Origin: Rapana venosa
Lineage: Eukaryota; Mollusca; Gastropoda; Neogastropoda; Muricidae
Assembly (NCBI GenBank): GCA_028751875.1
Contig: CM054134.1
Coordinates: 65,211,700 to 65,275,699 of the forward strand
Direction: 5' to 3'
DNA: 64,000 bases
In this document: piece by piece, positions 11,603 to 22,339 of the stretch
Layout of the letters: each line of letters opens with the position of its first letter
Numbering within the stretch: the first letter of the stretch is position 1
The notes under the pieces: model-generated
Told to the model about the DNA's origin: nothing
Database searches by the model: none
What the model saw: only the letters and a program-made list of their open reading frames with translations
Translations under genes and position numbers: made by a program

Positions 11603-11987
11603 TCGATGGTCTAGAGGTAACAGGCCTGCCTAGAAAGTGAACAGTCCGGGTTCGAAGTGTTCGATCCCCGTTTGGGCCCGAAACTTTTCCCCCCATCCAT
11701 TAGACCATGAGTGGTGGTCTGGGTGTTAGTTTTTCGGATGAGATGATAAAACGAGGTCACATATTTAGGGCACATAAAAGAACCCACAGTAAAAATAAAG
11801 TTGTCTCTGGCAAAATTTTGTAGAAAAATGTCACTTTGATAGGGAAACAAATACAGTTGCAGACAGGAAAATAAACAATAACAGGTGGCGCTGCTCTTGT
11901 GGCGACGTGCTCTCCCCAGGGAGAGCAGCCCGAATTTCACGCAAAGAATTCTGCTGTAACTTAAAATGCTATACAATACAAAACAAT
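11603..11987 (+). mobile_element. SINE A copy 2, splitting the LINE zinc-finger codons
   Basis: The head TCGATGGTCTAGAGGTAACA, the B-box-like GGTTCGAAGTG and the family body (CCATGAGTGGTGGTCTGGGT, AAAAGAACCCAC, GGGAAACAAATACAGTTGCA, GGCGCTGCTCTTGTGGCGAC) are all present. The tail is short and A-rich. The insertion separates the two halves of the host LINE's zinc-finger coding sequence. The TSD is not clear by eye. Confidence 0.85.
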
Positions 11988-12042
11988 ACACGGCTCGGAC
12001 TGCTGATCCACTTCAGACGTTGTTGCCCACGAGACTAAAATG
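11988..12042 (+). mobile_element. Host LINE of nest 1, part 3 (end of ORF2)
   Basis: ACACGGCTCGGACTG... reads TRLGLLIHFRRCCPRD followed by TAA. It supplies the His and Cys that complete the finger started by NNCVRDC at about 11,575. The match of frame and motif across the SINE supports one interrupted element. Confidence 0.75.
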
Positions 12043-12334
12043 ACTGAAGACAGCAAAGCCATTGTTTCTCCAGACACAGAGCCTACTCCTCCTCCTCCCT
12101 CCTACTATGTCAGCAACGTATTAAATAATTTGTTTTAGGCTTTTTTCAGATTTGTGACAATGACACCAGCAATTGTTCACATCATTTTTCATCGATCTGG
12201 CTTATCTGCCTAGAAACGAATAATAGTGATGTTTTGCCAAACTGTACAGATTTTTTACCTTTTACCTGTTTATCATTGGTGCTTGTTGATACCAAGCATA
12301 TGTAATTTAGTACCTTATTTGTAGGCTTTTATTT

Positions 12335-12339
<5 letters not shown>
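12043..12339. other. No gene seen
   Basis: Probably the 3' UTR of the nest-1 host LINE followed by unassigned AT-rich sequence. There are no motifs to report. Confidence 0.4.

Positions 12340-12413
<74 letters not shown>
12340..12413. repeat. (TG)n microsatellite
   Basis: About 37 TG dinucleotides without interruption. Confidence 0.95.
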
Positions 12414-12416
<3 letters not shown>

Positions 12417-12720
12417 GTCAAGTCAAGTCAAGTCGAGTCAAGTCAAATTGATCTTTATTGAGGGTAAAAGATTAAGTATATACAACTTTTTTTCCATCCT
12501 GCCCTCACCAAAAAAAAAAAAAATCAAGAAAAGAAAATGGACACATAAAAGCATTCAAAATACAATGTTGATACATGTGTGTGTGCGCGCGCGCGCGTGT
12601 GTGTGTTTTGCGAGGGGGAGGGGGATGGGGGTGTTGAAAACGATATTTCTACATTCTGTGTGTGGAATGCCGTTATCAAGGTAACTTATAGCATACCTTC
12701 ACAAATGAAATATCACGATT
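12414..12720 (-). mobile_element. Probable retroelement 3' end with (GACTT)n tail
   Basis: AAGTCAAGTC-type pentamers at 12,415-12,447 read on the minus strand as a (GACTT)n tail preceded by CAATAAAGATCAATTT. A similar tail, AATAAAATTTTGACTTGACT, ends an element on the plus strand at about 20,576-20,605. Only the tail is diagnostic; no coding part is seen. Confidence 0.4.
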
Positions 12721-12928
12721 GAGCTGAACTAACCAATACTATTGTCAACAACACAATTATTTACACAGACTTTGAACAAGTTTACATTTTTACTCTTGTA
12801 AGCCTATTCCCCCTGTACTGTATCTAGGTTGTTTTCTTTCAAGAAAAGCAGGTGTAAACATTGTAATACTGAAACACATTCACAATAAAGGAGAATAGAT
12901 TAAACAGATGATCTACCATCCATAATTC

Positions 12929-12939
12929 TCTCTCTCTCC

Positions 12940-12985
<46 letters not shown>

Positions 12986-13021
12986 CACACACACACGCAC
13001 ACACACACACACACACACACA
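12929..13021. repeat. (CT)n and (CA)n compound microsatellite
   Basis: CT dinucleotides at about 12,929-12,980 are followed by CA dinucleotides to 13,021, abutting a SINE fragment. Confidence 0.9.
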
Positions 13022-13200
13022 CTAAACCGAGGTCCCACGCAGAACATCTTGCAAACACGTTAAAACCCCTTCCCCTTTTTGGAAGAGTAAGCCATTGTGT
13101 GCCGGTAGGAACGATGACTAAATTTACAAAACTGCATGCACACAGGACTCAGTGTAAAAAAAGCACATGAATGCTTATTCCTTTATCCTCTATGAATTTG
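13022..13200 (+). mobile_element. SINE B fragment (5'-truncated)
   Basis: It starts inside the family body at AAACCGAGGTCCCACGC and continues through GAGTAAGCCATTGTGTGCCG, TACAAAACTGCATGCACACA and AAAAAGCACATGAATGCTTA to the conserved end near TTATCCTC. The tRNA-like head is missing. Confidence 0.8.
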
Positions 13201-13424
13201 TTTAAAGAAGCTTTTTCTATCAACCGATAACCCTCTGCAGTGGATACAGAAAAGCATCGGCAAAACAAGGGCCCCGCCATGTGGGAGTGTAGTTGAATAC
13301 AGTGATCACTGAGAGATTCGTACAAATGCTACCAAAGAAAGACATCTCAAGGCATTATTTTTTAGGATAAGATTAAATGTATTCAGCAAGGACGTTAAAT
13401 GCTTGTGTGATTAATATATTTCAG
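13201..13424. other. Unassigned, upstream of candidate exon
   Basis: Non-repetitive-looking sequence without a clear reading frame. It ends in TTAATATATTTCAG, a plausible 3' splice site. Confidence 0.35.
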
Positions 13425-13538
13425 ATGCCTATATCAACCTTGAATGTGAAAATTTAAAACCTCATCTCCCTGCCGTTTCTGAGAAATCCATTGACAAAGT
13501 TTTGAACAATGTAAAGCTAACGTTTGGCATTGCTAAAG
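13425..13538 (+). CDS. Candidate internal exon of an unidentified host gene
   Basis: A 114-bp open segment sits between a possible acceptor (ATATATTTCAG, ending 13,424) and a possible donor (AAAG|GTTTATT, GT at 13,539). It reads AYINLECENLKPHLPAVSEK, then SIDKVLNNVKLTFGIAK, with a split codon at each end. The exit phase (one base) matches the entry phase of the open segment at 13,998 (two bases), giving GAT (Asp) across the junction. I do not recognise the protein. An alternative donor is AAT|GTAAAG at 13,511, but it breaks the phase match. With no homology or transcript evidence this remains a weak prediction. Confidence 0.3.
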
Positions 13539-13749
13539 GTTTATTGTTAAGTACTATAGGGCTATATAATTTGTTGAGTCTTTGAGGGTGCCCCCACGGT
13601 CGTCAGACTACGGGACAGATAGATAGATAGATAGACTATAGGGCATTTGTTGTAGTTATTGTAGTTCTTTTTGAATTTCAATTTTTAAAAAGTTCTTGAT
13701 CTGTTCATGTTAATATTAAGAATACTATGTCCCTTGATATTACAATTTA

Positions 13750-13802
<53 letters not shown>

Positions 13803-13895
13803 ACACACACACACACCATCACAAAACAATCAATAGACTATCAATAGACTTTTTGTTTAATATCACTTAGAGTGAACAGACGTTAAATTGAAGAC

Positions 13896-13970
<75 letters not shown>

Positions 13971-13997
13971 CTCTCTCCCTCTCCCTCTCTGTCTCAG
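13539..13997. repeat. Microsatellite-rich interval (possible intron)
   Basis: It contains (AGAT)n at about 13,616-13,634, (CA)n at about 13,752-13,817 and (CA)n at about 13,897-13,968. It closes with a pyrimidine tract, TCTCTCCCTCTCCCTCTCTG TCTCAG, an excellent-looking 3' splice site. Confidence 0.6.
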
Positions 13998-14641
13998 ATA
14001 CATGGAATAGACATGCCAACTGTACACACACACACGATAGCAGCAAGAAAACATCAGTTGTGTTGCCATCATTGGTTGATATGGAATCCCCAGGTGTGTC
14101 TGACTGTGGTGCCGATGTGTGTGTTGTGCAGCCTGATATGGACTATCAATCGAGGATTGATAATATTGATGGTGGATTTGACACATGGATTGTCACACAA
14201 TACGTTGCTACTCTGACTGACAGATCTGCCCAGAAAAGACTGAGAGACAGCCACAGAAATAAACACTTCAGAAAAACTGTCCTCCATCATTCAGATGGTA
14301 AAGATTTTGTTACATGCCAGTCTGATGACATTGTGATCCAATACACAGGAAAATCAGACACTGATGCAGAGTGTGTGTACTGGTTTGTTAAACAGCAAGA
14401 CAAAAACATGTTAAAAGAGGAAGTGTCAGGCTCGCCAGTTTGCGGAGAGGGAAACGAATCCAGGACACACTTAGCACGAGCCTCAGGGGATTTAGCGACT
14501 CTTCTTGATCTCCTGCAGTTTTACCTTGGCTGACAGTGTGTAGCAGAGACTTGGCACAAGAAAGGCTGGAATGTCATAACAAATCTGGACAGTAAAGAGT
14601 TTCGTGATTGGCTGTACATTATGAAGACCAATGCCGTGTAA
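13998..14641 (+). CDS. Candidate exon or pseudo-exon, about 213 codons with one in-frame TGA
   Basis: An open segment starts right after a long pyrimidine tract and TCTCAG. It reads (D)TWNRHANCTHTHDSSKK, then VLPSLVDMESPGVSDCGADV, YQSRIDNIDGGFDTWIVTQY and KRLRDSHRNKHFRKTVLHHS. TGA at 14,531-14,533 interrupts the frame, which then reopens in the same frame with QCVAETWHKKGWNVITNLDS and KEFRDWLYIMKTNAV to TAA at 14,639. AATAAA follows at about 14,711. The sequence is charged and non-repetitive, unlike the microsatellite frames, but I recognise no family. An internal donor GATG|GTAAAG near 14,298 would end the exon before the TGA. It could equally be a decayed retroelement, since a TTGTTATTGTTATTATG tail follows at about 14,717-14,733. 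Confidence 0.35.
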
Positions 14642-14837
14642 GTTTCCATGTCATGTAATTGCGTTGTGCTGCAACACTTCGCTGCTGTATGAGCTTATTA
14701 GCTTTACCGCAATAAAATTTTGTTATTGTTATTATGTTGTCTCTCTGTCTCTCTCTTTCTTGTATTCAGTCTCCTATTTTAGGGTCGTCTGGTATCACTT
14801 AAAGCGGAAAGACATTAAAGTTGAATACTTACTCCAT

Positions 14838-14870
14838 TTTCTTCTTCTTCTTCTTCTTCTTCTTCTTCAA
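14838..14870 (-). repeat. (GAA)n tail of the adjoining LINE
   Basis: TTC trinucleotides on the plus strand form a (GAA)n tail directly after the LINE stop codon on the minus strand. RTE-like elements commonly end in such simple repeats. Confidence 0.7.
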
Positions 14871-15658
14871 GTGTCCGGTCTGGTCCTGCAGACATCGACG
14901 ATCATGGCTCTCCATTCTTCCATGTTCTCCATCCCTCTCATGAGCTCATTGTTGGTGCTCTCTTTATTCGTTGCGAATTTGTTTAAGCTGTCTGTGAATT
15001 TTGTGCATTGTCTTCCTCTGCTCTTGTTTCCACATATTTTGCCACTCCATAACAGTTTCTCTAGTCCGTCAGCCCTGATTATATGGCCGTAAAATTTTAG
15101 CTGTCTTTCTCTGATGGTGTTGAGAAGGGATCTCTTGTATCCAGCCATTTCCATTACTTCTGCATTTGTTTTTCTTTTTGTCCATGGGACTTTCATGACT
15201 CTCGGATGAACCACATCTCCACTGCTTCTAGTCGCTGTTCTGTGTCCTTGGCTAGGGTCCAGCACTCACATCCGTACAGAAGAATGGACCATACGTAGGC
15301 TCTCACAACATGGATCTTTGTCTTGAGGCTTATCTTACTGTTGGTAAAAATGCATTTCATGTTGTTAAAAGTTGCCTTAGATTGACCGATTCTCTTCTTG
15401 ATTTCTGTCACACTTGCCGCCCGGGGTGATAGTACAACCAAGGTATTTAAAGGTGTTTACTTGTCTGATTCTCTCTCCTTTACAGGCTATGTTGCATTGT
15501 GGTATAACAGCTTTTTTTGAGATCACCATGCATTCTGTCTTCTTTGCATTGAGCTGTAATCCTTTCTTTTCGCTTTCGTCTGTTACGGTTGTTAAAATCT
15601 TTTGCAGTTTTTCTTCAGAGTCCGCGATAAGGACTGTGTCATCTGCATATCCATTATC
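14871..15658 (-). mobile_element. 5'-truncated RTE-like LINE: RT palm to C-terminus
   Basis: On the minus strand it opens in the catalytic block GYADDTVLIADSEEKLQKIL (about 15,600-15,657), then LNAKKTECMVISKK and RIRQVNTFKYLGCTITPGGK. After frameshifts come LLYGCECWTLAKDTEQRLEA (about 15,230-15,290), RERQLKFYGHIIRADGLEKL and NMEEWRAMIVDVCRTRPDT, ending near 14,871. The order is that of an APE-LINE ORF2 C-terminal half. Endonuclease and RT fingers are missing, so this is a typical dead-on-arrival insertion. The catalytic Asp pair is intact but the frame is broken at least twice. Confidence 0.85.
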
Positions 15659-15700
15659 CTCAAAATAAAAGAATAAAATAGAAATAAGATAAAATAAAAT
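15652..15700 (+). mobile_element. SINE B 3' tail fragment fused to the LINE 5' break
   Basis: CCATTATCCTCAAAATAAAA at about 15,653-15,672 is the conserved end of SINE B (compare 21,090-21,113). It meets the truncated LINE inside its YADDT codons and is followed by an A-rich stretch and a CA tract. Confidence 0.5.
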
Positions 15701-15781
15701 AAACACACATACACATACACTCAAGCGCGCGAGCGCGCGCGCACACACACACACACTCATACACACACATTCATACACACA

Positions 15782-15846
<65 letters not shown>
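15700..15846. repeat. (CA)n/(CG)n microsatellite
   Basis: CA dinucleotides with a CG/GCGC island near 15,724-15,742 and uninterrupted CA from about 15,785 to 15,846. Confidence 0.95.
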
Positions 15847-15848
<2 letters not shown>

Positions 15849-16389
15849 ATTTTGTCTGAGCAGCTATATTGCTACACCAGAGACTCTAGCATCAGAACAG
15901 TTGTTTTAGAGACAAATTTTGCTATAGATTTTCCAAGAAATTCTATACTTTATTATTGTATCTACTGCTTGTGACTGTATCTTCCTTGTTTTAGAGCTTT
16001 ATATGAATACGTGTATTGTGTAAGAGATAGTTATTGATTTTGAAAAAAAAGAAGAAGTTTGTAGTATTTCTTTTTCCAAATATTCTACACTTTAATGTAG
16101 TGTGGTATACTTTGATCTCCATTTAGTGTATGAAATATAAAGGGGACTGGATTTATATACTGTGTTGATATAACAGATCGATTTTTTGCAGATCCAGAGC
16201 AGCTTTTGAAATTGACCTTTAGTATTGTTTCGTTTTTATTGGGTGTTCCTTCATTTCATATTATATTCTCCTGTTTGATTATTGAATAGAAAACCTACTA
16301 AACGGGTCTTCTATTTTGATAGATTACTTAAACGTACAGAACAAGAAAATATATATATATAAATTAGCCAATCAATCCTGACATATATT
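15847..16389. other. Unassigned AT-rich stretch, possibly 5' UTR of the next LINE
   Basis: I see no coding segment or repeat copy. It lies directly upstream of a LINE ORF and could hold that element's 5' UTR. Confidence 0.35.
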
Positions 16390-19190
16390 ATGTCTCTAAC
16401 TTCAGAAAAGTGGCCAACAAAACAGGGCCTCCGAGTAGGCTATCTGAATATCAACAGTGCAACAAACAAAAAAGATGACATTGCAACCATACTATACAAC
16501 AGTGGAAATCAGTTTCATTTGTTTTGCCTAGCTGAATCCCGACTTTCTCCAAATGTAACAGATGCACACATGAATATTCCAGGGTATCAAATCTTCCTTG
16601 AAGATCCTCACAAACCCAAGTCCACCGGGTTACTTACATATATAGCCTCCTCGCTCAGTTGTAAAAGAATATATAACCTTGAGGTTTATGAAATTGAATC
16701 CATGTGGATTGAAAAAAATTTAAAACACAATAGACCAACATTAATAGGATTTATATACAGAAATCCTTCAGAAACCAGAGACTGGCTAGAAAAATTCAAC
16801 TCCCTTATGGACGAGGTAATACTTTTAAACAATGAAACAATTATTCTTGGGGATTTTAACATAGACTTATTAAAACCTAAACCAAAATGGAGCCACAACA
16901 TTACTATGTTTGGCCTAGAACAACTAATAGATAGACCAACTCGGATAACAAATAACTCTAGAACATTAATAGATCATATCTACACTACTACAAAACAACA
17001 CATAACAGAAGTATGTGCTCCCTCATGTGGATGCAGTGATCATAATCCAGTGTGCTTTACTTGGTTTAAAAATCGTATCAAAATACCTAAAGTAGGGCAT
17101 AAAACTATTTTTTACAGGAAATTTTAAAACTTTAACGAGCAAGATTTCCTTTCAGACTTGACAAACTCGCCATTACATGACATATACCAAATCAGAGACC
17201 CCGATGAAGCTGCTGAATTTTGGATTAGGACATTTACTTCAGTATACACAAACATGCCCCTTTCATAAAAAAAGAGTTCAAGAAAAAATCAAACCACCTT
17301 GGATAAGAAAAGACATAGAATCCGAAATACACCTAAGAGACTATTTGAAAACACATGGTTCAAATGAGCAGTTCAGAGCACAAAGAAACAAAGTAACTTC
17401 ACTAAAACGCAAATCAAAACGTGAATACATTCAAAAGTTGTTAATTACAACTACGGACTCTCGCCAAGTATGGAAAGCCATCAATACATTATGTAATAAA
17501 CCTATATCAAAAAGTCAACAGACAGTTAAAGATATATCAGCTGATGAATTGAACAACCACTTCTCAAACACTGCCGACAAAGTAATATCAAATGACAAGT
17601 CAAATGAAAATGATCTCCATTACTTAGAACAATATATCGAATCAAAAGAAATAAAATTCCCATTTAAACTACTGCCAATGACAATCACAGACGTCTTGGA
17701 AAGCCTGTCCCTTCAAAAAAGTTCCAGAACACGTGGTTTAGACAATCTAGATGGAAGAATAATAATTAAGCTTTGTGGTCAAGTTATAGCTGGAACACTG
17801 ACATACTTGTATAACTTGTGCATAGAGAAAAACAACTTTCCTGTCATATCTAAAAAGGCAAAAATCATACCAGTCCACAAATCAGGTGATACTGCTTGTC
17901 CTTCAAATTACAGACCAATTTCAATTCTGTCTGTCTTATCTAAACCCTTCGAAAAACATATCCAAAAATCCGTATATTCCTACTTTGTAAACAACAATCT
18001 ATTAAATGAAGATCAGTCAGGTTTTCGTAAAAAATATTCCTGTCACACAACTCTTACACAAATTACAGACAGTCTCCTACACAATATCAATGAAAATAAA
18101 TATACAGGCCTTCTTTTTGTTGACTTTGAAAAAGCATTTGATGTAATCAATCATTCCCTATTATTGCGTAAACTTCACTTGTATAAACTAACACCAGAAA
18201 TGATAAATCTTTTGAAAAGCTTTTTGTCGAATAGGCAGCAGCTAGTAACTGCAAATAATCAAACATCAGAACTAGTACCTATTAAACATGGAGTACCACA
18301 AGGGTCAATATTGGGTCCACTTCTATTTTCAATCTATGTAAATGACTTACCCCAATTTCTAGAATGTAGCTGTGAAATGTTTGCTGATGACACATCCCTC
18401 TATTGTAGTGATTCTGACCCCCACAGACTTACAATCAAACTTCAACACAATATTGACAGATTGGTTACTTGGACTCAGCTAAACCATATGTCCCTAAATA
18501 CACGAAAAACAAAGTGTATGTATGTACTAGCAAGACAAAAGAGACAAAAAATGACAGATAAATTCCAACCTCTGTTGATAGGTAAAAGAGTAATTGAAGA
18601 AGTTGACTCCCACAGAAATCTGGGTGTAATTATTGACAAAAATCTTACTTGGACTGACCATGTGATGGCGCTAGGAAAACGTCTTTCTTACAAGCTACTT
18701 CAGTTATCAAAAATAAAACATTTTCTGAATAACCACTCTCGCAAACTCTTTTTTTGCGGCCATATTTTGCCTATAGTTGACTATGCTTCATCTCTTTGGG
18801 ACAGCTGCAGTGATACAAATTTAAAATTGATTCATAGATTATATAAAAGAGCACTGAAACTTCTTCTACTAAAATCAAGCTCCCTAACCATCAACGATTA
18901 TAAGAAAACAAATATCCTAACCTTCAAAACAGACTTTATCTAAATAAAGCTCTATTTGTCCAGAAAGTTGTCAATGGAAATGCCCCTCCAAAGATCACCA
19001 ATAGCTTCAAAATCAATGAACACAGACATAATCATCTACTAACATTTCCGAGACCAAGACATAATCTTTACAAAACAAGCTTCTTGTACTCAGGTAGTGA
19101 CTTATGGAACAAGCTCCCAAAACGCTTAAAATGTATCAAAAACAAAAATCAGTTCAAAGACACAGCTAAAAAGCCATCTAATGCATGAAT
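16390..19190 (+). mobile_element. CR1/L2-like LINE, nearly intact endonuclease plus RT ORF
   Basis: The first segment (16,390-17,127, 245 codons) is the APE endonuclease: VGYLNINSATNKK, LAESRLS, GFIYRNP, ILGDFNIDLL and CSDHNPVCF hold the expected catalytic positions. TAA at 17,125 interrupts it, but the same frame continues with NFNEQDFLSDLTNSP, and a one-base shift near 17,260 leads into a 588-codon segment (17,177-18,943). That segment contains RT: LFVDFEKAFDVIN (near residue 313), KHGVPQGSILGPLLFSIYVN (near 370), MFADDTSLYC (near 401) and NLGVIIDKNLTWTDHV. A further shift near 18,935 leads to ALFVQKVVNGNAP and LYSGSDLWNKLP, the usual C-terminal tail. All RT catalytic residues are present; only three lesions separate it from one continuous ORF2. 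There is no RNase H. Assignment to the CR1/L2/Daphne group is by motif style. Confidence 0.9.
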
Positions 19191-19490
19191 CCTAGGAATT
19201 GACTAATAAGGCAAACCAACCATGATTAATACGGCAAAATCAACCATACTTACATTTATCAGCACTAATGGTATTCCTTACATCAAGTATGTCTTACTGT
19301 GACTAGAAATTCTACAGTCACACGCTGTATATGTGTGGAGGGAGGGGGAGGCAGGAAAGAGGCACACTAATTATGCAAAGAAGTAAGAGTAATCTATACA
19401 AGCTAGTAAATAATCTGCAATGTTGAAACAAGTGGAAAGGAGGAAATTTTTTAAAAATCTTTTTATGGTAGACCTGATAGCTTTATAGTG
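19191..19490 (+). mobile_element. Probable 3' UTR of the CR1-like LINE
   Basis: Non-coding AT-rich sequence follows the ORF2 tail and runs into a CT microsatellite. No second copy is seen in the window, so the boundary is a guess. Confidence 0.4.
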
Positions 19491-19525
<35 letters not shown>

Positions 19526-19526
19526 A

Positions 19527-19571
<45 letters not shown>

Positions 19572-19611
19572 CTCCTCTCCTCTCCTCTCCTTTCCTCTCC
19601 TCTCCTCTCCT
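19491..19611. repeat. (CT)n/(CTCTC)n microsatellite
   Basis: CT dinucleotides pass into CTCTC-type pentamers. Confidence 0.9.
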
Positions 19612-20465
19612 CATGCCCTTTGTCTTGTCTAATTCAATAGATTTTATCGTGGATGTTGTTTTTATTGCAGTTAGAGATGAGATTATTAGTACTATTATAA
19701 GCGATACTGTTTTAGTTTGATATTGTTTTAGTTTGATAGTCCAGTTGATTATGGGCTTTTGAATTCTGTATGTATAGGGGTTCTACTTGTTTGAATAATT
19801 GTTTTTTCAAAAATTATTAATTCTCTATTTGATTGAAGGTGTTGTTCCCCTTCCCCCTTGATACTCCTCCCCCACCCCCATCCTTTCCAATGCTTTTCTG
19901 TTATCATCGTTATGTTGTTGTCTCATGGTGATGGGGATCATTTGTTATATTGTTGTCTCATGGTGATGGGTGATTGTTGTTATTATTGTATCTCTATTAT
20001 AATAATCATTATTGTAATCTTATTTGACTTATCTTGCTTTGATAGTTATTGTGTGAATATATCATTTTTAAAAAGCGCTATTTGAAGAGTATGAGCGCAT
20101 AAAAAGCACACGTTTGCTGGGTGGAGGAGGAGAGGAGGGAGGTCATTGAAGGTAATATTGTCAGTAATGACGAATGCCTAGTATTTTCTAACGTTTTATT
20201 CCTGTACCTTTTTATTATCTAAAGTACAAACGTGTAAGAATGGATGAAGCGGTAGGTGAAGTAATTTGTTTGTCCTGACGTTTTATGATTTTCTTTTTTT
20301 AATTCTTAAAACATTTTTATTTAAATGTGTGTGTGGACATGAGCGCGCACGCGCTCAGGTGTGCATGAGTATGTGTGTGCGTGTGTATGTATATGAGGTA
20401 ATTTGTATTTTCAATGTATTTCCTTATCGATTTTTTTCCTTTTTTTTTACTGGTTTAATTCAATG
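19612..20465. other. No gene seen
   Basis: AT-rich with two TCTCATGGTGATGGG repeats near 19,920 and 19,957, and AGTATGAGCGCATAAAAAG near 20,088, which resembles the LINE 3' UTR motif at 3,425. It is possibly a decayed CR1-like 3' UTR. Confidence 0.4.
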
Positions 20466-20606
20466 GTAAATGATGCAATAAGTAGTGTCTTAGTATAATC
20501 ATTACGAAATTTGTTCATAGATAGATGGCTTGATGAAAAAAAGCAAATGCATTGCTTATTCAATGTACCATCTGGAAATAAAATTTTGACTTGACTTGAC
20601 TTGACT
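20466..20606 (+). mobile_element. Retroelement 3' end with (TTGAC)n tail
   Basis: GGAAATAAAATTTTGACTTG followed by ACTTGACTTGACTT forms a polyadenylation-like signal plus pentamer tail. It mirrors the inverted tail at 12,414. The coding part is absent. Confidence 0.45.
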
Positions 20607-20656
20607 TTGTCTGATATCACTTTATGTGTAAAGACATTAGAATTAAAGAAAAGAAA

Positions 20657-20657
20657 G

Positions 20658-20749
<92 letters not shown>

Positions 20750-20762
20750 ACACACACACACA
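20657..20762. repeat. (CA)n microsatellite
   Basis: CA dinucleotides with two small interruptions abut a SINE head. Confidence 0.95.
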
Positions 20763-21118
20763 GGGGGAAGGGGATAGCCCGGTGGTCAGAGTGATGCACT
20801 CGTGATCTGCCTACCCGAGTTCGAATCTCGTTCAAGAGGATTTTTCCTCTGGAGTTAACATCAGTGCCGACAGCACTCTCCTCAAAAGTCCTTTGGATGA
20901 GTTTATAAACTGATGTCTCGGTGTGCAAACGCATGCATAACATCTTGCACACATGTTAAAACCCGTTCCGCTACTTGGAAGAGTAGGCCATTGTGTGCCC
21001 GTGGGAACGGATGACCAAATGACAAAATTTACAAAACTTCATACTCACGAGGACTGGAGATTTTTTAAAAAAGCACATAAGTGCTTATTCCATTATCCTC
21101 AAAATAAAAGAATGAAAA
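20763..21118 (+). mobile_element. SINE B, full length, tRNA-like head
   Basis: The head GGGGATAGCCCGGTGGTCAG carries an A box and GAGTTCGAATCTC a good B box, matching tRNA-type polymerase III promoters. The body runs through GAGTTAACATCAGTG, AAGAGTAGGCCATTGTGTGC, GGGAACGGATGACC and AAAGCACATAAGTGCTTATT, and ends CCATTATCCTCAAAATAAAA. It has no coding capacity and depends on a LINE for movement. This is the most complete plus-strand copy of the family here. Confidence 0.9.
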
Positions 21119-21157
21119 AAATCACATCACATCAAATCAAATCACATCACATCACAT
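21119..21157. repeat. (ACATC)n short tandem repeat
   Basis: ATCACATCAC-type pentamers sit directly at the SINE B 3' end. Confidence 0.8.
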
Positions 21158-22330
21158 GTCCATTTAAACTCACCTGTGTCCATAGTCAACATGGAAACCA
21201 GCACATATCCATTTCCTTCATTACGATTTGACACCAACACCGTACTGATGACTTTCACGATCAATATCAGTGGTTCGAAGGGGGGCTTAAAGCTGAGAGT
21301 TCTAAACAAAATGAATAGTTTGTGCTGAGTCACAAGACACATGCTGCATTATAGGCCGCCTACTTGTTCCACCCTGAGCCACGCACGTGGTGAAGAGAAA
21401 AGAAAACGTGGTGTGGCACGCTGACAGGAGTATCTGCATTGTTCCAGTGGCACATATCTATTTGGGGAAGATGTCGCCAGCATACTGTCAGCTGGTTTCA
21501 ACACACATCTGTTTTTCCCCAAAAGGTGTGGATGATGAAACTGTTTCTGCTTGCTGTTCAGTTTTCTATAGTTCTATTATTTTCCTGTTGCTGTTGCTTC
21601 TCTGTTGTTGTTCACAGATTTTTTTTTAAAACCCACCAACCTACAACAACAAGAAAACCACAACAAAACCTGAGTAATTGTGAGTGTCACTCTCTCTCTC
21701 TCTCTCTGGACCATACAAAATCGCCACCAGTGGCAGTGCAGTGTGGTGTTGAATTGTGTGTGCCACAACATCTCAAAGGCTTGCTTCAAACTGTTACTTG
21801 TACTGCAGTTTACTAAGAAACTGTAGTGCATGAAACGACCTCGAAATGGTGGACTTGGTGATGTGGAGAGCTGCAATTGGGGTGTTTGTTGCAAAATGCC
21901 AACGTGTGCCACATTGCTGTAAAAAATGTCTCCTTACTGTGCACAGGTGAGCAACAACACAGACACAGTGACACACCTGTCTTCAGCTGATGTCGTTGTG
22001 GGCTTTGTGTACTTTGCTATGCCGATTTCTATGACAGACTGTCTAGTCAGGAACATTGATGAATCTGTGCCATATGACTGCCCTTGAGTCAAATGCAATT
22101 TCAAAAGGGACAACAGGGCTTGGGATGACAGAAGTGTGTGACAGTGACAGTTGGCCGGCCTGTCAGCGGGATTGCACATGCCCGGCTTCTCGTGGCCTTT
22201 TGTATGCAGCAGGCTGCCTTCTCCCTACTTAGGCTGTTTAGCGGCCATGTAGAAACCAGACAGAACAGATATAGTGACAAACACATCAACTGACGTACAA
22301 TCTGATGAACATTATAATGCAAAAAATATA
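21158..22330. other. Unassigned, non-repetitive-looking interval
   Basis: A short CT tract lies near 21,690-21,708. An open segment starting ATGGTGGACTTGGTGATGTG (about 21,847) ends at a good donor, GCACAG|GTGAGC near 21,948, but no acceptor or partner exon can be named. The right part could be the 5' UTR of the LINE that begins at about 22,340. Confidence 0.4.
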
Positions 22331-22339
22331 GCAGCAGTT

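Noticed and set aside
14531..14533. In-frame TGA read as selenocysteine
   Set aside because: No SECIS-like hairpin was seen in the following 100 bp and the flanking residues match no selenoprotein that I know. A nonsense change or an exon ending earlier is simpler.
20763..20835. True tRNA gene
   Set aside because: A and B boxes are present but the cloverleaf cannot be completed, and the segment is the head of a dispersed SINE.
21847..21948. Possible first exon ending at GCACAG|GTGAGC
   Set aside because: It is short, no acceptor exon could be found, and the next recognisable sequence is a LINE.
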